64,000 nucleotides of DNA from assembly GCF_900108275.1 (NCBI RefSeq), contig NZ_FNVD01000002.1:248001-312000 (forward strand), in the 5' to 3' direction. The notes beneath the pieces were generated by a model. It did not search any database. It saw only the letters and a list, made by a program, of their open reading frames with translations, and was not told the origin of the DNA. This DNA comes from Jhaorihella thermophila (GTDB lineage: Bacteria > Pseudomonadota > Alphaproteobacteria > Rhodobacterales > Rhodobacteraceae). A program made the position numbers and the translations under genes. Shown in pieces: positions 35,502 through 43,583 of the stretch. How positions within the stretch are numbered: position 1 is the first letter of the stretch; every line of letters starts with the position of its first letter.

Positions 35502-35838
35502 CCTACCCCGGTGAAGGCCTTGCACGCTGGTTCTGCATTGCCGTGTCCGACCGGACAAGCAGGCGGCGCGGCTATCGTGAAACATTGCCGCCGCCGACAG
35601 ATGTTCATTCCACGGGATGCGCACAATTTTGGCACATTTCGTGCAAGCCACATCTCAACATCTGGTAGCCGAAGCAGATCAGGTTCGGTGATATTGTATT
35701 CTCCCGCCCTCCCAAAGCAAGAGAAGGCTTAACCGCGCCAACATCAATTTTCAGGGCCGGGTCAAGTTTGCGCCGCTTTTCCGGCAGATTCCTCAATTAA
35801 TGGTTAATTCCGAGAGTTCGTAATGGGGCAGGAAAACG
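35502..35838. other. 337-bp intergenic region upstream of the response regulator
   Basis: No gene is seen. The region becomes AT-rich after about 35620 and should carry the promoter of the downstream response-regulator gene. One stretch, TTGGCACATTTCGTGCA at 35629-35645, keeps the GG-N10-GC spacing of a sigma-54 promoter with two mismatches to the TTGGCACG-N4-TTGCA consensus. It would fire rightward about 190 bp before the start codon. A chance match is quite possible. GCAGGAAA precedes the ATG. Confidence 0.4.
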
Positions 35839-36978
35839 ATGTCAGGTCGTGTCATCACAGGGTCGCCCGCCGACCCCACAGCAAGGGCCGCCAAGGCGTC
35901 GGCAAAGGACAAGATGAAGCTGCTCGTCGTGGATGACGAAGCGAGCATCCTCGAACTGTTGAAGACTGCCTTGAGCGCACTGGGATCCTATGACGTTGCG
36001 ATCGCCTCGTCAGGCGCGGATGCGTTGCGCAGGATCGACCGGGAGGATCCGCCCTTCGACTGTTTCCTTCTGGACATCCAGATGCCGGAAATGAACGGCA
36101 TTGATCTGTGCCGCGAAATCCGCAAGTTCCCCGAATATACCGACACGCCGATCGTCATGCTCACGGCGATGTCCGAAAAGAAATATGTGGACGAGGCCTT
36201 TACCGCCGGGGCCACCGACTATCTGACCAAGCCATTCGATTTTCTTGAACTGCGCAGCCGGTTGGGCACCGCCCGAAAACTGGTGCAGCAGAACATGCAG
36301 GCCTCGACCAGCCGGGAAGAGGCCAGGAAGCTGAAGAACGAGCTCGACACCACCTTGCAGTTCAGCCTGGAGGATCCGATCCGGATCGAAGGCGTCGAGC
36401 GGGTGCTGGGCTACACGCAGTTCGAAAACTATGTTCTGCAACTCTCCAAGGGTCGCCGATTCACATCATGGGCGACGGCAATCAAGATCGCCCGCGCCAA
36501 GGATCTGCACCTGAGCATGCCCTCGACCCATTTCCGCGATATCCTGCACGACGTGGCCTATGCGATCGCGAAACTGACCAAGGCCAATGGCAACATCCTG
36601 TCCTATCGCGGCAACGGCACCTTCCTTTGCATCAGCGACGGCAAGAAGAAGACGCCGTTCGCGGGCATGGAGGAGCAGATGAACCGGCTGCTGGCGACCC
36701 TGGTGGCGCGACGCCAGATCAACGCCAACGTGGAACTCATCGTAGGCGAGAGCTTTCCGATGCGGTCGCTGACCAAGCTGGGCGCGCTCTATGCCCTGAA
36801 CCGGGCGATCGAGAACGTGCAGTTGCGCGACCAGAGCCTCGGGGAGGCGGCGGAATTGTCCAAGAAGGTTCTCAAGCGCCGCACCCTGACCACGGAAGAG
36901 GCCCATCTGGAACGGCGAAGCTATGAGGTGATGCTGCACCAGCTGCTGCGCGAGGAACGCTCGCTGCGCAAGCTTTAG
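35839..36978 (+). CDS. Response regulator with receiver domain and uncharacterised C-terminal domain
   Basis: A 379-residue protein. Residues 26-140 form a complete receiver domain: acidic pair Asp32/Asp33, phospho-acceptor Asp79 in CFLLDIQMPEMNG, Thr109 and Lys131 in YLTKPFD. A helix of about 40 residues links to a C-terminal region (about 180-310) of no family I can name. Segments such as ENYVLQLSKGRRFTSWATAIKIARAKDL and LSYRGNGTFLCIS are laid out like a GGDEF-type cyclase fold with the signature lost. The last 60 residues are helical and charged. No kinase gene is adjacent. It is probably a signalling protein without DNA-binding activity. Confidence 0.8.
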   Translation: MSGRVITGSPADPTARAAKASAKDKMKLLVVDDEASILELLKTALSALGSYDVAIASSGADALRRIDREDPPFDCFLLDIQMPEMNGIDLCREIRKFPEYTDTPIVMLTAMSEKKYVDEAFTAGATDYLTKPFDFLELRSRLGTARKLVQQNMQASTSREEARKLKNELDTTLQFSLEDPIRIEGVERVLGYTQFENYVLQLSKGRRFTSWATAIKIARAKDLHLSMPSTHFRDILHDVAYAIAKLTKANGNILSYRGNGTFLCISDGKKKTPFAGMEEQMNRLLATLVARRQINANVELIVGESFPMRSLTKLGALYALNRAIENVQLRDQSLGEAAELSKKVLKRRTLTTEEAHLERRSYEVMLHQLLREERSLRKL

Positions 36979-37049
36979 CCTGCCCAAGGATGTCGCCGGC
37001 CGGCGGCCAGCGCAGCACGCACCCCGATCCGGGGGAAGCTTTGGGCACC

Positions 37050-37132
37050 CGTTTCGGATCGGCTGCGCCGATCCGACCGATGCGAGGGGCGCTGCCCCTC
37101 GCGCTCCCCGGAGTATTTTCGGCAAGATGAAG
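37050..37132 (+). repeat. Gene-end double-hairpin element, copy 4
   Basis: Hairpin CGGATCGGC/GCCGATCCG with loop TGC, hairpin GCGAGGGGC/GCCCCTCGC with loop GCT, then CCCCGGAGTATTTTCGGC and the tail AAGATGAAGA. It begins 71 nt after the response-regulator stop in sense orientation, between convergent genes. It matches copies 1 and 6 in its tail. Confidence 0.8.
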
Positions 37133-37204
37133 ACGCGGAAAGCAGTTCGGACCCTTTTCCCTTGCCCCGGAAAACGGCAGGACGACAGAGATCGGCTCCG
37201 ACGG

Positions 37205-38203
37205 TCAGCAATAGCGTTCGGGGCCGACCCATTGCGCCGCGCTGTAGCGGTCGCCATGCGCCCACCCGACGGGCAGCACGCGTTCGATGCGTGCCATGTC
37301 GTCATCGGTCAGCTCGATTTCGGTGCCCCGCACCAGTTCACTGAAATGTTCGACCGACCGCGTGCCGGGGATCGGGATGACGTGATCGCCTTGCCGCAAC
37401 AGCCACGCGATCGCCAGCGCCGCGGCCGGTTCGCCCATCTCGGCCGCCAACGCCCGGAAGCCGTCGGTGATCTTGAGGTTCGCCGACAGGTTCGGTTCCT
37501 GAAAACGCGGGTTGGTGGACAGCCACCCCAGCGTCGGGATCACCTCGGGCGCCAGCGGATGATCGGTCAGAAGCGACCTCCCCACCGGTGAAAAAGCCAC
37601 CAGCGCCACGCCCAGTTCGGCGCAGGTCTGCACCAGCCCCAGTTCGGGCGCGCGCGTGGAGAGCGAGTATTCCGACTGCACCGCCGCCACGGGGTGCACC
37701 GCCATCGCCAGCCGCAGGCTGGAGGGGGCGATTTCGGAAAAGCCGATGGCACGGGTCTTGCCCGCGCGCACCAGCCGGGCGAGGTTTTCCGTCGCCTCTT
37801 CGACGGGGATGTTCGGGTCGCGGCGGTGGATATAGAACAGATCCACGCAGTCGATGCCCAGCCGCTCCAGCGACTTGTCCAGTTCCGCCTCCAGATGTGC
37901 GGCCGAGTTGTCGAAACAACGGTTGCCGTCCGAATCGCGGGTGATCGACGCCTTGGTGGCGATATGGAACCGGTCGCGCGCACCGGGATGGGCCTTGAGG
38001 TAGGAGCCGATGGCCCGTTCGGACCCGCCCATGCCATAGACGTTCGCCGTGTCCACATGGGTCACGCCCGCCTCCAGCGCGGCGTCAAGGATGGCGTGGC
38101 TGTGCGTCTCGTCGGTCGGGCCGTAGAAATCGGAAAACGACATCGCGCCGATGCCGATCGCCGAAACCTCGGGGCCGTCTGCCCCCATGCGCCGCATCTT
38201 CAT
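37205..38203 (-). CDS. Aldo/keto reductase
   Basis: A 332-residue TIM-barrel oxidoreductase of the aldo/keto reductase superfamily. The catalytic set is visible: Asp51 and Tyr56 in [14 protein letters not shown], Lys84 in IATKAS and the His of [14 protein letters not shown]-binding residues lie in the C-terminal [15 protein letters not shown]. It resembles the AKR13/YakC-type bacterial enzymes. Its ATG overlaps the cmk stop by 4 bp, so it is translated from the aroA-cmk transcript, yet nothing links its chemistry to those genes. The substrate is unknown. Confidence 0.9.
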   Translation of the reverse strand: MKMRRMGADGPEVSAIGIGAMSFSDFYGPTDETHSHAILDAALEAGVTHVDTANVYGMGGSERAIGSYLKAHPGARDRFHIATKASITRDSDGNRCFDNSAAHLEAELDKSLERLGIDCVDLFYIHRRDPNIPVEEATENLARLVRAGKTRAIGFSEIAPSSLRLAMAVHPVAAVQSEYSLSTRAPELGLVQTCAELGVALVAFSPVGRSLLTDHPLAPEVIPTLGWLSTNPRFQEPNLSANLKITDGFRALAAEMGEPAAALAIAWLLRQGDHVIPIPGTRSVEHFSELVRGTEIELTDDDMARIERVLPVGWAHGDRYSAAQWVGPERYC

Positions 38204-38832
38204 GTCTCGCTCCCTTCCTTCGTGGCCTTCAACCGCTGCTCCACATGCGCCGCCGCTGCCGCGACCGCCTGTTCGATATCCATCTCGGAGGTGTCGATCA
38301 CCACCGCGTCGGGCGCGATTTCCAGGGGCGCCGTGGCGCGTTCGCGGTCGCGTGCGTCTCGGGCTTCGACCTCGGCCAGCACCTGTTCCAGCGTCACGTC
38401 CGCCCCCTTTTCGCGCAGCTCCAGCCAGCGGCGGCGGGCGCGTTCCTTTGCGCTGGCGGTGATGAACAGCTTCACCTCGGCCTCGGGGCAGATCACCGTG
38501 CCGATGTCGCGCCCGTCAAGTACCGCGCCGCCTTCACGCCGGGCGAAGGACCGCTGGAAGTCCACCAGCGCCGCGCGCACCTGGGGAATCGCCGCAACCT
38601 TGCTGGCCGCTTCGGCCACGGCCTGGGTGCGCAGATCGCCGGCCTCAAGATCCTCCGGCCGAAGATCGCGCGCCGCCGCGACCGGATCGGCGCCGGCAAG
38701 AACCTTCGCACCCACCGCGCGATACAACAGCCCCGTGTCGAGATGCGCAAACCCGAACCGCTCCGCGATGGCGCGGGACACGGTGCCCTTGCCTGCCGCA
38801 GCCGGCCCGTCAATTGCCACGGTAAACCGCAT
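38200..38832 (-). CDS. cmk: Cytidylate kinase
   Basis: A 210-residue CMP/dCMP kinase. It has the P-loop [11 protein letters not shown] at the N-terminus, [10 protein letters not shown], the conserved [21 protein letters not shown] segment and the LID-region Arg residues in [13 protein letters not shown]. It phosphorylates CMP and dCMP in pyrimidine salvage. The ATG at 38832 is chosen because GGAGGGG lies just before it, and it forms TGATG with the stop of the upstream membrane-protein gene. The aroA-cmk neighbourhood is widespread in proteobacteria. The usual rpsA is not downstream here. Confidence 0.95.
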   Translation of the reverse strand: MRFTVAIDGPAAAGKGTVSRAIAERFGFAHLDTGLLYRAVGAKVLAGADPVAAARDLRPEDLEAGDLRTQAVAEAASKVAAIPQVRAALVDFQRSFARREGGAVLDGRDIGTVICPEAEVKLFITASAKERARRRWLELREKGADVTLEQVLAEVEARDARDRERATAPLEIAPDAVVIDTSEMDIEQAVAAAAAHVEQRLKATKEGSET

Positions 38833-39347
38833 CACCCCCTCCATTTCCGCCTCAGGCGCCGCGCCAGCGCCAGCAGCACAAGCCCCATCACGGCGCCGGT
38901 CAGCGCCGACTTGGTGACCGTCGCGCGACTTGCCGCCTCGATCATCGCATCGGTTGCCTCCGGCCCGGCGGCAAGCATCGCGGCAATCCGCAGGTTCTCG
39001 GCATAGTCCGCCAGCATCCCGCCCAGCACCGCCAGCATTAACACGACCCGCAATGGCCCGCGCCGAAACAGGGCCTTGACCGCCCCGGCCAGCACGGCGG
39101 CGAGCAAGGCCGGATAGACCCCATCCAATGCCCGTTGCGGCCCGGCATAGATCGCCCGGCCTTCGTCGCTCAGCGCCGCGAGAAAGGTGCGCGCCTCCTC
39201 CGCCGAATACCCCGTGGGCCGCAGGTCAAAGGGCAGCAGACCGCCCGCCTCTGCGGCAATCGCCGGAAGCGTCCACAGGACCATTGCAGCATATACGACC
39301 AGAGTCGCCGCGCAGAGAACCCAATATGCAACCCGCGCCGGACTCAC
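38832..39347 (-). CDS. Small integral membrane protein, unknown function
   Basis: A 171-residue hydrophobic protein that I do not recognise. It has about four predicted helices: residues 6-33, 80-90, 98-115 and 143-163, with a basic C-terminus ([10 protein letters not shown]). The GTG start overlaps the aroA stop, and its own stop overlaps the cmk start, so it is embedded in the aroA-cmk-AKR operon. Translational coupling on both sides indicates a real gene. No catalytic motif is visible. Confidence 0.75.
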   Translation of the reverse strand: MSPARVAYWVLCAATLVVYAAMVLWTLPAIAAEAGGLLPFDLRPTGYSAEEARTFLAALSDEGRAIYAGPQRALDGVYPALLAAVLAGAVKALFRRGPLRVVLMLAVLGGMLADYAENLRIAAMLAAGPEATDAMIEAASRATVTKSALTGAVMGLVLLALARRLRRKWRG

Positions 39348-40696
39348 GCCTCGGCCCGTTCGATTCGCGCGCCAAGGCCGCCCATCAACCCCTCGAAAAT
39401 CGGGAATGACGTGGCGATCGGTCCGCCGTCATCCACCGACACCGGCGCCTTCGCCGCCATGCCGAGCACGAGAAACGACATCGCGATCCGATGATCCAGA
39501 TGGCTGGCGCACACCGCCCCGCCGGGCACGCCGCCCGCACCGCGCCCGGTGACCGCCCACCAGTCCTCGCCCTCCTCGACCTCCACCCCGTTCGCGCGCA
39601 GCCCGGTGGCCATGGCGTCGATCCGGTCGCTTTCCTTCACGCGCAGCTCCTTGACGCCCCGCATCATGGTCCGTCCGCGCGCATTCGCCGCCACCACAGA
39701 CAGGATCGGGTATTCGTCGATCATGCTGGCGGCGCGCTCGGGCGGAACCTCGATCCCCTCCATGTCGGGCGAATAGCGCGCACGCAGATCCGCTACCGGC
39801 TCGCCGCCCTCTTCGCGCTGGTTCTCATAGGTCAGGTCCGCCCCCATCTCGCGCAGCGTGGTGAACAGCCCCGCCCGGGTCGGGTTCAACCCGATGCCCG
39901 GCACCAGCACGTCCGATCCCGGAACGATCAGCGCCGCGCACACGGGGAACGCCGCACTCGACGGGTCGCGCGGAACGGCGATCACCTGCGGCTTCAGCTC
40001 CGGCTGCCCGGTCAGGGTGATGACGCGGCCTTCGCCGGTCTCCTCCACCGCGATCTCGGCGCCGAAACCGGCCAGCATCCGCTCGGTATGATCGCGCGTC
40101 GCCTCGCGCTCGATCACCACCGTCCGGCCCGGCGCGTTCAGCCCGGCCAGCAGCACCGCCGACTTCACCTGCGCCGATGGCACCGGCACCTCATAGCGCA
40201 CCGGCACCGGGTCGGCCGCGCCCACGATCGTCATCGGCAACCGCCCGCCCGAGCGCCCCACCGCCCGCGCCCCGAACAGCGCCAGCGGATCGGTCACCCG
40301 CGCCATCGGCCGCTTGTTCAGGCTCGCATCTCCGGTAAAGGTCGCCACGATCGGCGAGGTCGCCATCGCCCCCATGATGAGCCGCACCCCGGTGCCCGAA
40401 TTGCCGCAGTCGATCACCTGATCCGGCTCGGCGAACCCGCCGACGCCCACGCCATGGACCGACCAGTTGCCGCCGCCATGATCCACCACCTCGGCCCCAA
40501 AGGCCCGCATCGCGGCAGCCGTGTCCAGAACGTCCTGCCCCTCGAGCAGCCCCGAGATCCGCGTCTCGCCCACCGCCAGTGCCCCCAGGATCAGCGACCG
40601 ATGCGAAATCGACTTGTCCCCCGGCACCTCGGCCACACCGCTCAAGGGACCACAGGGAGTGGAACGCATCGGGATCACGGAGCCATGAGACGACAT
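39344..40696 (-). CDS. aroA: 3-phosphoshikimate 1-carboxyvinyltransferase (EPSP synthase), class II-like
   Basis: A 450-residue EPSP synthase, the sixth enzyme of the shikimate pathway, joining shikimate-3-phosphate and phosphoenolpyruvate. It has PGDKSISHR at residues 25-33, GNSGTGVRL at 98-106, [13 protein letters not shown] and the late KESDRI and DHRIAMSF motifs. Overall wording ([30 protein letters not shown]) follows the CP4/Agrobacterium-type class II enzymes. At the position where CP4 has Ala100 this protein has Gly101, so that particular tolerance-associated residue is absent. It heads the aroA-membrane protein-cmk-AKR operon. Confidence 0.96.
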   Translation of the reverse strand: MSSHGSVIPMRSTPCGPLSGVAEVPGDKSISHRSLILGALAVGETRISGLLEGQDVLDTAAAMRAFGAEVVDHGGGNWSVHGVGVGGFAEPDQVIDCGNSGTGVRLIMGAMATSPIVATFTGDASLNKRPMARVTDPLALFGARAVGRSGGRLPMTIVGAADPVPVRYEVPVPSAQVKSAVLLAGLNAPGRTVVIEREATRDHTERMLAGFGAEIAVEETGEGRVITLTGQPELKPQVIAVPRDPSSAAFPVCAALIVPGSDVLVPGIGLNPTRAGLFTTLREMGADLTYENQREEGGEPVADLRARYSPDMEGIEVPPERAASMIDEYPILSVVAANARGRTMMRGVKELRVKESDRIDAMATGLRANGVEVEEGEDWWAVTGRGAGGVPGGAVCASHLDHRIAMSFLVLGMAAKAPVSVDDGGPIATSFPIFEGLMGGLGARIERAEA

Positions 40697-40769
40697 CGGT
40701 ATTCCTTTTTTCTTCTCGCCGTTCAGGGCTTACCCAATTGCCCCGCCCCGGTCCAGCAGCTAGGCCCCT

Positions 40770-40850
40770 GCTTTTTTCTGGTCCGAAATACCCAGGGAAG
40801 CGCGTCGCACCTTTGGTGCGTCTGCGGCGCAACGGGCAGCGCCCCTCGCC
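40770..40850 (-). repeat. Gene-end double-hairpin element, copy 5 (divergent)
   Basis: Read on the minus strand it keeps GCGAGGGGCGCTGCCC, a second hairpin CGCACC/GGTGCG with loop AAA, and the tail CCTGGGTATTTCGGACCAG followed by AAAAAAGCAG. The order and sequence of the hairpins differ from the other copies. It lies about 70 nt after the trmB stop in sense orientation and before the aroA start. Confidence 0.6.
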
Positions 40851-40919
40851 CACCAAACCGCCAAGGTTCCGGATCGCCGTTCGTGCCCGATGCCATGGGC
40901 CACCGGCCCCGCCTCCATC

Positions 40920-41627
40920 TCACCCCAGCCGCCGGAAGGTCAGGTAATGCGGCACCCGCCCCTCGCGCAGCGCCTTCTGTTCGTAGCGGGTCGAGATCCA
41001 GTCCTCCCAAGGCTCGCGCCAGTCGGCGGGACGCTCGGCCAGCCATTCGAACCCGGCCCTGGGCACTTCCTCCAGCGTCTGACGGACGTAATCGGGAATG
41101 TCCGTCGCCACCCGAAAGATCGCGCCGGGCTTCATCGCGCGGGCCAACGGCTCCAGATGCTCGGGCGTGACGAAGCGGCGGCGGTGATGCTTTTTCTTCG
41201 GCCACGGATCGGGATAGAGAAGGAACGCCCGCGAAATCGATGCCTCGGGCAGAACGTCCATCAGATCCCTCGCGTCGCCGGGATGGACCCGCACATTGGT
41301 CACCCCCGCCCGCCGGATCTTGCCCAGCAGCATCGCCACCCCGTTGATGAAGGGTTCGGCCCCGATGATGCCCACCTCGGGGTGCAGCGTGGCCTGATAC
41401 ACCATGTGCTCACCACCACCGAAGCCGACCTCCAGCCACACCTCGCGCCCGCCGAACAGCGCCTCCAGGTCCAGCGGCCTGCGCTCGGGGTTCACGTCCC
41501 ACTCCACCGGCCCCGGCGAGAGTTTCGCGAGGTCTTCCTCCAGATAAGCGCGCTGGCTCTTCTTCAGGGTCTTGCCGCGAGTGCGGCCATAGAAGTTGCG
41601 ATGCGGGCGTTCGGATGCTTGCGTCAT
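40920..41627 (-). CDS. trmB: tRNA (guanine-N7-)-methyltransferase
   Basis: A 234-residue class I methyltransferase that makes m7G46 in tRNA. Family motifs are LEVGFGGGEHMVYQA for S-adenosylmethionine, IGAEPFINGVAMLL, VRVHPGDARDL and the diagnostic LLYPDPWPKKKHHRRRF. The start at MTQASERPHRNFYGR is chosen because that N-terminus (RNFYGRRxGKxL) is conserved in alphaproteobacterial TrmB. The 12 residues upstream in frame are not. It precedes aroA on the same strand with a 223-bp gap that holds a dispersed element. Confidence 0.95.
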   Translation of the reverse strand: MTQASERPHRNFYGRTRGKTLKKSQRAYLEEDLAKLSPGPVEWDVNPERRPLDLEALFGGREVWLEVGFGGGEHMVYQATLHPEVGIIGAEPFINGVAMLLGKIRRAGVTNVRVHPGDARDLMDVLPEASISRAFLLYPDPWPKKKHHRRRFVTPEHLEPLARAMKPGAIFRVATDIPDYVRQTLEEVPRAGFEWLAERPADWREPWEDWISTRYEQKALREGRVPHYLTFRRLG

Positions 41628-41673
41628 GAGCCGCCATTTAGCGGCTGCCGCCGCCCTGGGCAACGCCCCGCCC

Positions 41674-42603
41674 TCATTCGGGGCGCACGATGCGGTTGCG
41701 CAGCACCCCGATCTTCTCGATCTCCAACTCCACCACGTCCCCCGGCGCCAGCCGCCTTCCCGTCTCCAGCCCGCAGCCGGTGCCCACCGTGCCCGAACCG
41801 ATCACCTCACCGGGCCAGATCGTTTCCGAGGCCGAGACATGGGCAAGAATCGCGCCAAAATCGTGGTGCATGTCGGCGCTGGTGCCGCCACCCCAGATCT
41901 CGCCATTGACCCGCGCCTCCATCCTCAGCGCCACCGGGTGCCCCACCTCGTCGGCGGTCAGTATGAACGGACCCAGCGCGTTGCCGGTGTCGAAATCCTT
42001 GCCCTTGGCGGGGCCGAGCTGCCCGGCCATCTCGGCCATCTGCGCATCGCGCGCCGAGAAATCGTTCAGGATCGTGTAGCCAAAGATGTAGTCGGCCGCC
42101 TCCTCGGGGCGGATGTCCTTGCCGTGCCGGCCGATCACCGCAGCCAGTTCCAGCTCGATGTCCAGATGTTCGGAATAGGCCGGCCAGATCACGTCCGCCC
42201 CGTGTCCGACAAAGGACATGCGGTTGCCCTTGTAATAGATCGGCTGGTCATACCAGACCTGCGGGATCTCGAAGCGGCGGCCCGACAGGCGCCCGGCCTG
42301 GGCAAAGCTGTTCTTCAGATGCTCTTCGAACACCAGGCAGTCGCGGAACTGCACCGGCATCAGAGGCGGCAGAAAGGTAACCTCCTCGACGCGGATCACC
42401 GTCCGTCGATTGGCCCGGCGCAGCAGGTGGGTCGCCATCTCCAGCCCGTAATCGCCCTGGTCGATCACCTTCTGCATCGATGTGAACGTATCGGTTTCAT
42501 AACGCGCCAGCTCCGCGGCGCGGTCGAGATCCATCAGCGTCTCGTCATCCAGCGCCGCGACCACCTTGACCTTGCCCTCGTGGAAAACCGTGCCCAGACG
42601 CAT
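41674..42603 (-). CDS. Fumarylacetoacetate hydrolase family protein
   Basis: A 309-residue FAH-superfamily hydrolase. Metal-binding acidic residues are visible in EEHLKN near residue 94, HLDIELELAAVIG and the FDTGNALGPF region. The C-terminal half has the family core GYTILNDFSARDAQ and SGTVGTGCGLETGRRL. Members cleave or decarboxylate beta-dicarbonyl and 2-oxo acids in aromatic and sugar-acid catabolism. It follows the cyclase gene by 3 bp on the same strand, so both belong to one small operon. The joint substrate is unknown; kynurenine- or acylpyruvate-like compounds are possible. Confidence 0.88.
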   Translation of the reverse strand: MRLGTVFHEGKVKVVAALDDETLMDLDRAAELARYETDTFTSMQKVIDQGDYGLEMATHLLRRANRRTVIRVEEVTFLPPLMPVQFRDCLVFEEHLKNSFAQAGRLSGRRFEIPQVWYDQPIYYKGNRMSFVGHGADVIWPAYSEHLDIELELAAVIGRHGKDIRPEEAADYIFGYTILNDFSARDAQMAEMAGQLGPAKGKDFDTGNALGPFILTADEVGHPVALRMEARVNGEIWGGGTSADMHHDFGAILAHVSASETIWPGEVIGSGTVGTGCGLETGRRLAPGDVVELEIEKIGVLRNRIVRPE

Positions 42604-42606
42604 GGA

Positions 42607-43395
42607 TCACTCCTCGAAAATGGCGACGGCGCGGGTAAAGCCTGCGCTGGCGCCCTTGATCTTGTAGGGAAAGCAGGAAATCGTGAACCCGGTCGGCGGC
42701 AACTGGTCGAGATTGGTCAGCTTCTCCATGTGGCAATAGCCGATCTCCATGCTGGCGCGGTGCCCTTCCCAGATGATCGACGGTTCGCCCGTCCTGGCAT
42801 ATTCTTGGGCGGTCAATGGAAACGGCGCATCCCAGCTCCAGGCATCGGTGCCGGTGACCCGCACTCCGCGCTCCAGCAGGTAGAGCGTCGCCTCGCGCCC
42901 CATCCCGCAGCCCTTGACCAGATAATCCGCTTTCCCATAGCGGTCCCCGGCCGAAGTGTTCACCACCACGATATCCAGCGGCTGCAATTCGTGACCGATC
43001 CGCTCCAGTTCGGCCTCGACATCCGCCGCGGAGACCACATAACCGTCCTCGAAATGTCGGAAATCCAGCTTCACGCCGGGATTGAAGCACCATTCCAGCG
43101 GCACTTCGTCGATTGTGATCGCGCGTTCTCCGCCGTTGATCGCGCGGTTCATGGTCGAATGATGATGCCAGGGCGCGTCCAGATGAGTGCCGTTGTGGGT
43201 GGCGATCCGCAACCGCTCGATCGCCCAGCCTTCGCCGCCCGGCAGATCCTCCCGCCGCAGCCCCGGAAAGAACGCCATCACCTGCTCTGCGGTCTGGTCA
43301 TGGGTCATGTAGTCGATCTCGGGCAGCATGACCGGCGGGTCGGACACGATCCCGGTCTCCAGCGGCACGGACAGATCGACGAAACGGCGTGGCAT
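42607..43395 (-). CDS. Metal-dependent cyclase family protein (kynurenine formamidase-like)
   Basis: A 262-residue member of the cyclase/KynB superfamily. The metal motif H-x-GTH-x-D-x-P-x3-H is at residues 67-77 (HNGTHLDAPWH). A further conserved stretch is DIVVVNTSAGDRYGKADYLVKGCGMG. The family hydrolyses N-formylkynurenine, isatin or related compounds, but this length (KynB is about 210) and sequence do not specify which. GGGAGGAG before the ATG at 43395 fixes the start. It is coupled to the FAH-family gene, which suggests a short catabolic module for one compound. Confidence 0.85.
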   Translation of the reverse strand: MPRRFVDLSVPLETGIVSDPPVMLPEIDYMTHDQTAEQVMAFFPGLRREDLPGGEGWAIERLRIATHNGTHLDAPWHHHSTMNRAINGGERAITIDEVPLEWCFNPGVKLDFRHFEDGYVVSAADVEAELERIGHELQPLDIVVVNTSAGDRYGKADYLVKGCGMGREATLYLLERGVRVTGTDAWSWDAPFPLTAQEYARTGEPSIIWEGHRASMEIGYCHMEKLTNLDQLPPTGFTISCFPYKIKGASAGFTRAVAIFEE

Positions 43396-43492
43396 GATCT
43401 CCTCCCCTTGTGGTTGCGCCCGAGCATACGCCGACCGGCCCGCGGGGCAAGACACATTCAAAAACCCGCAGAAAACCCCGGCCACCGGCCCG

Positions 43493-43581
43493 CTTCTTCA
43501 TCTTGCGCCAAATACTCCGGGGGGTGCGGGGGGCAGCGCCCCCCGCATCGGTCGGATCGGCTAGGCCGATCCGAAACCCGC
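43493..43581 (-). repeat. Gene-end double-hairpin element, copy 6
   Basis: Read on the minus strand: hairpin CGGATCGGC/GCCGATCCG with loop CTA, hairpin GCGGGGGGC/GCCCCCCGC with loop GCT, then CCCCCCGGAGTATTTGGCGC and the tail AAGATGAAGAAGC. It begins 2 nt after the fdhA stop codon in sense orientation and precedes the cyclase gene on the same strand. Confidence 0.8.
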
Positions 43582-43583
43582 GC

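Noticed and set aside
39344-40696. Naturally glyphosate-tolerant aroA
   Set aside because: The sequence is class II-like but has Gly101 where CP4 has Ala100, so tolerance cannot be claimed from sequence.
8038-43581. Insertion sequences or MITE-type mobile elements for the six repeat copies
   Set aside because: No terminal inverted repeats with target duplications and no transposase; all copies face the same way relative to gene ends.
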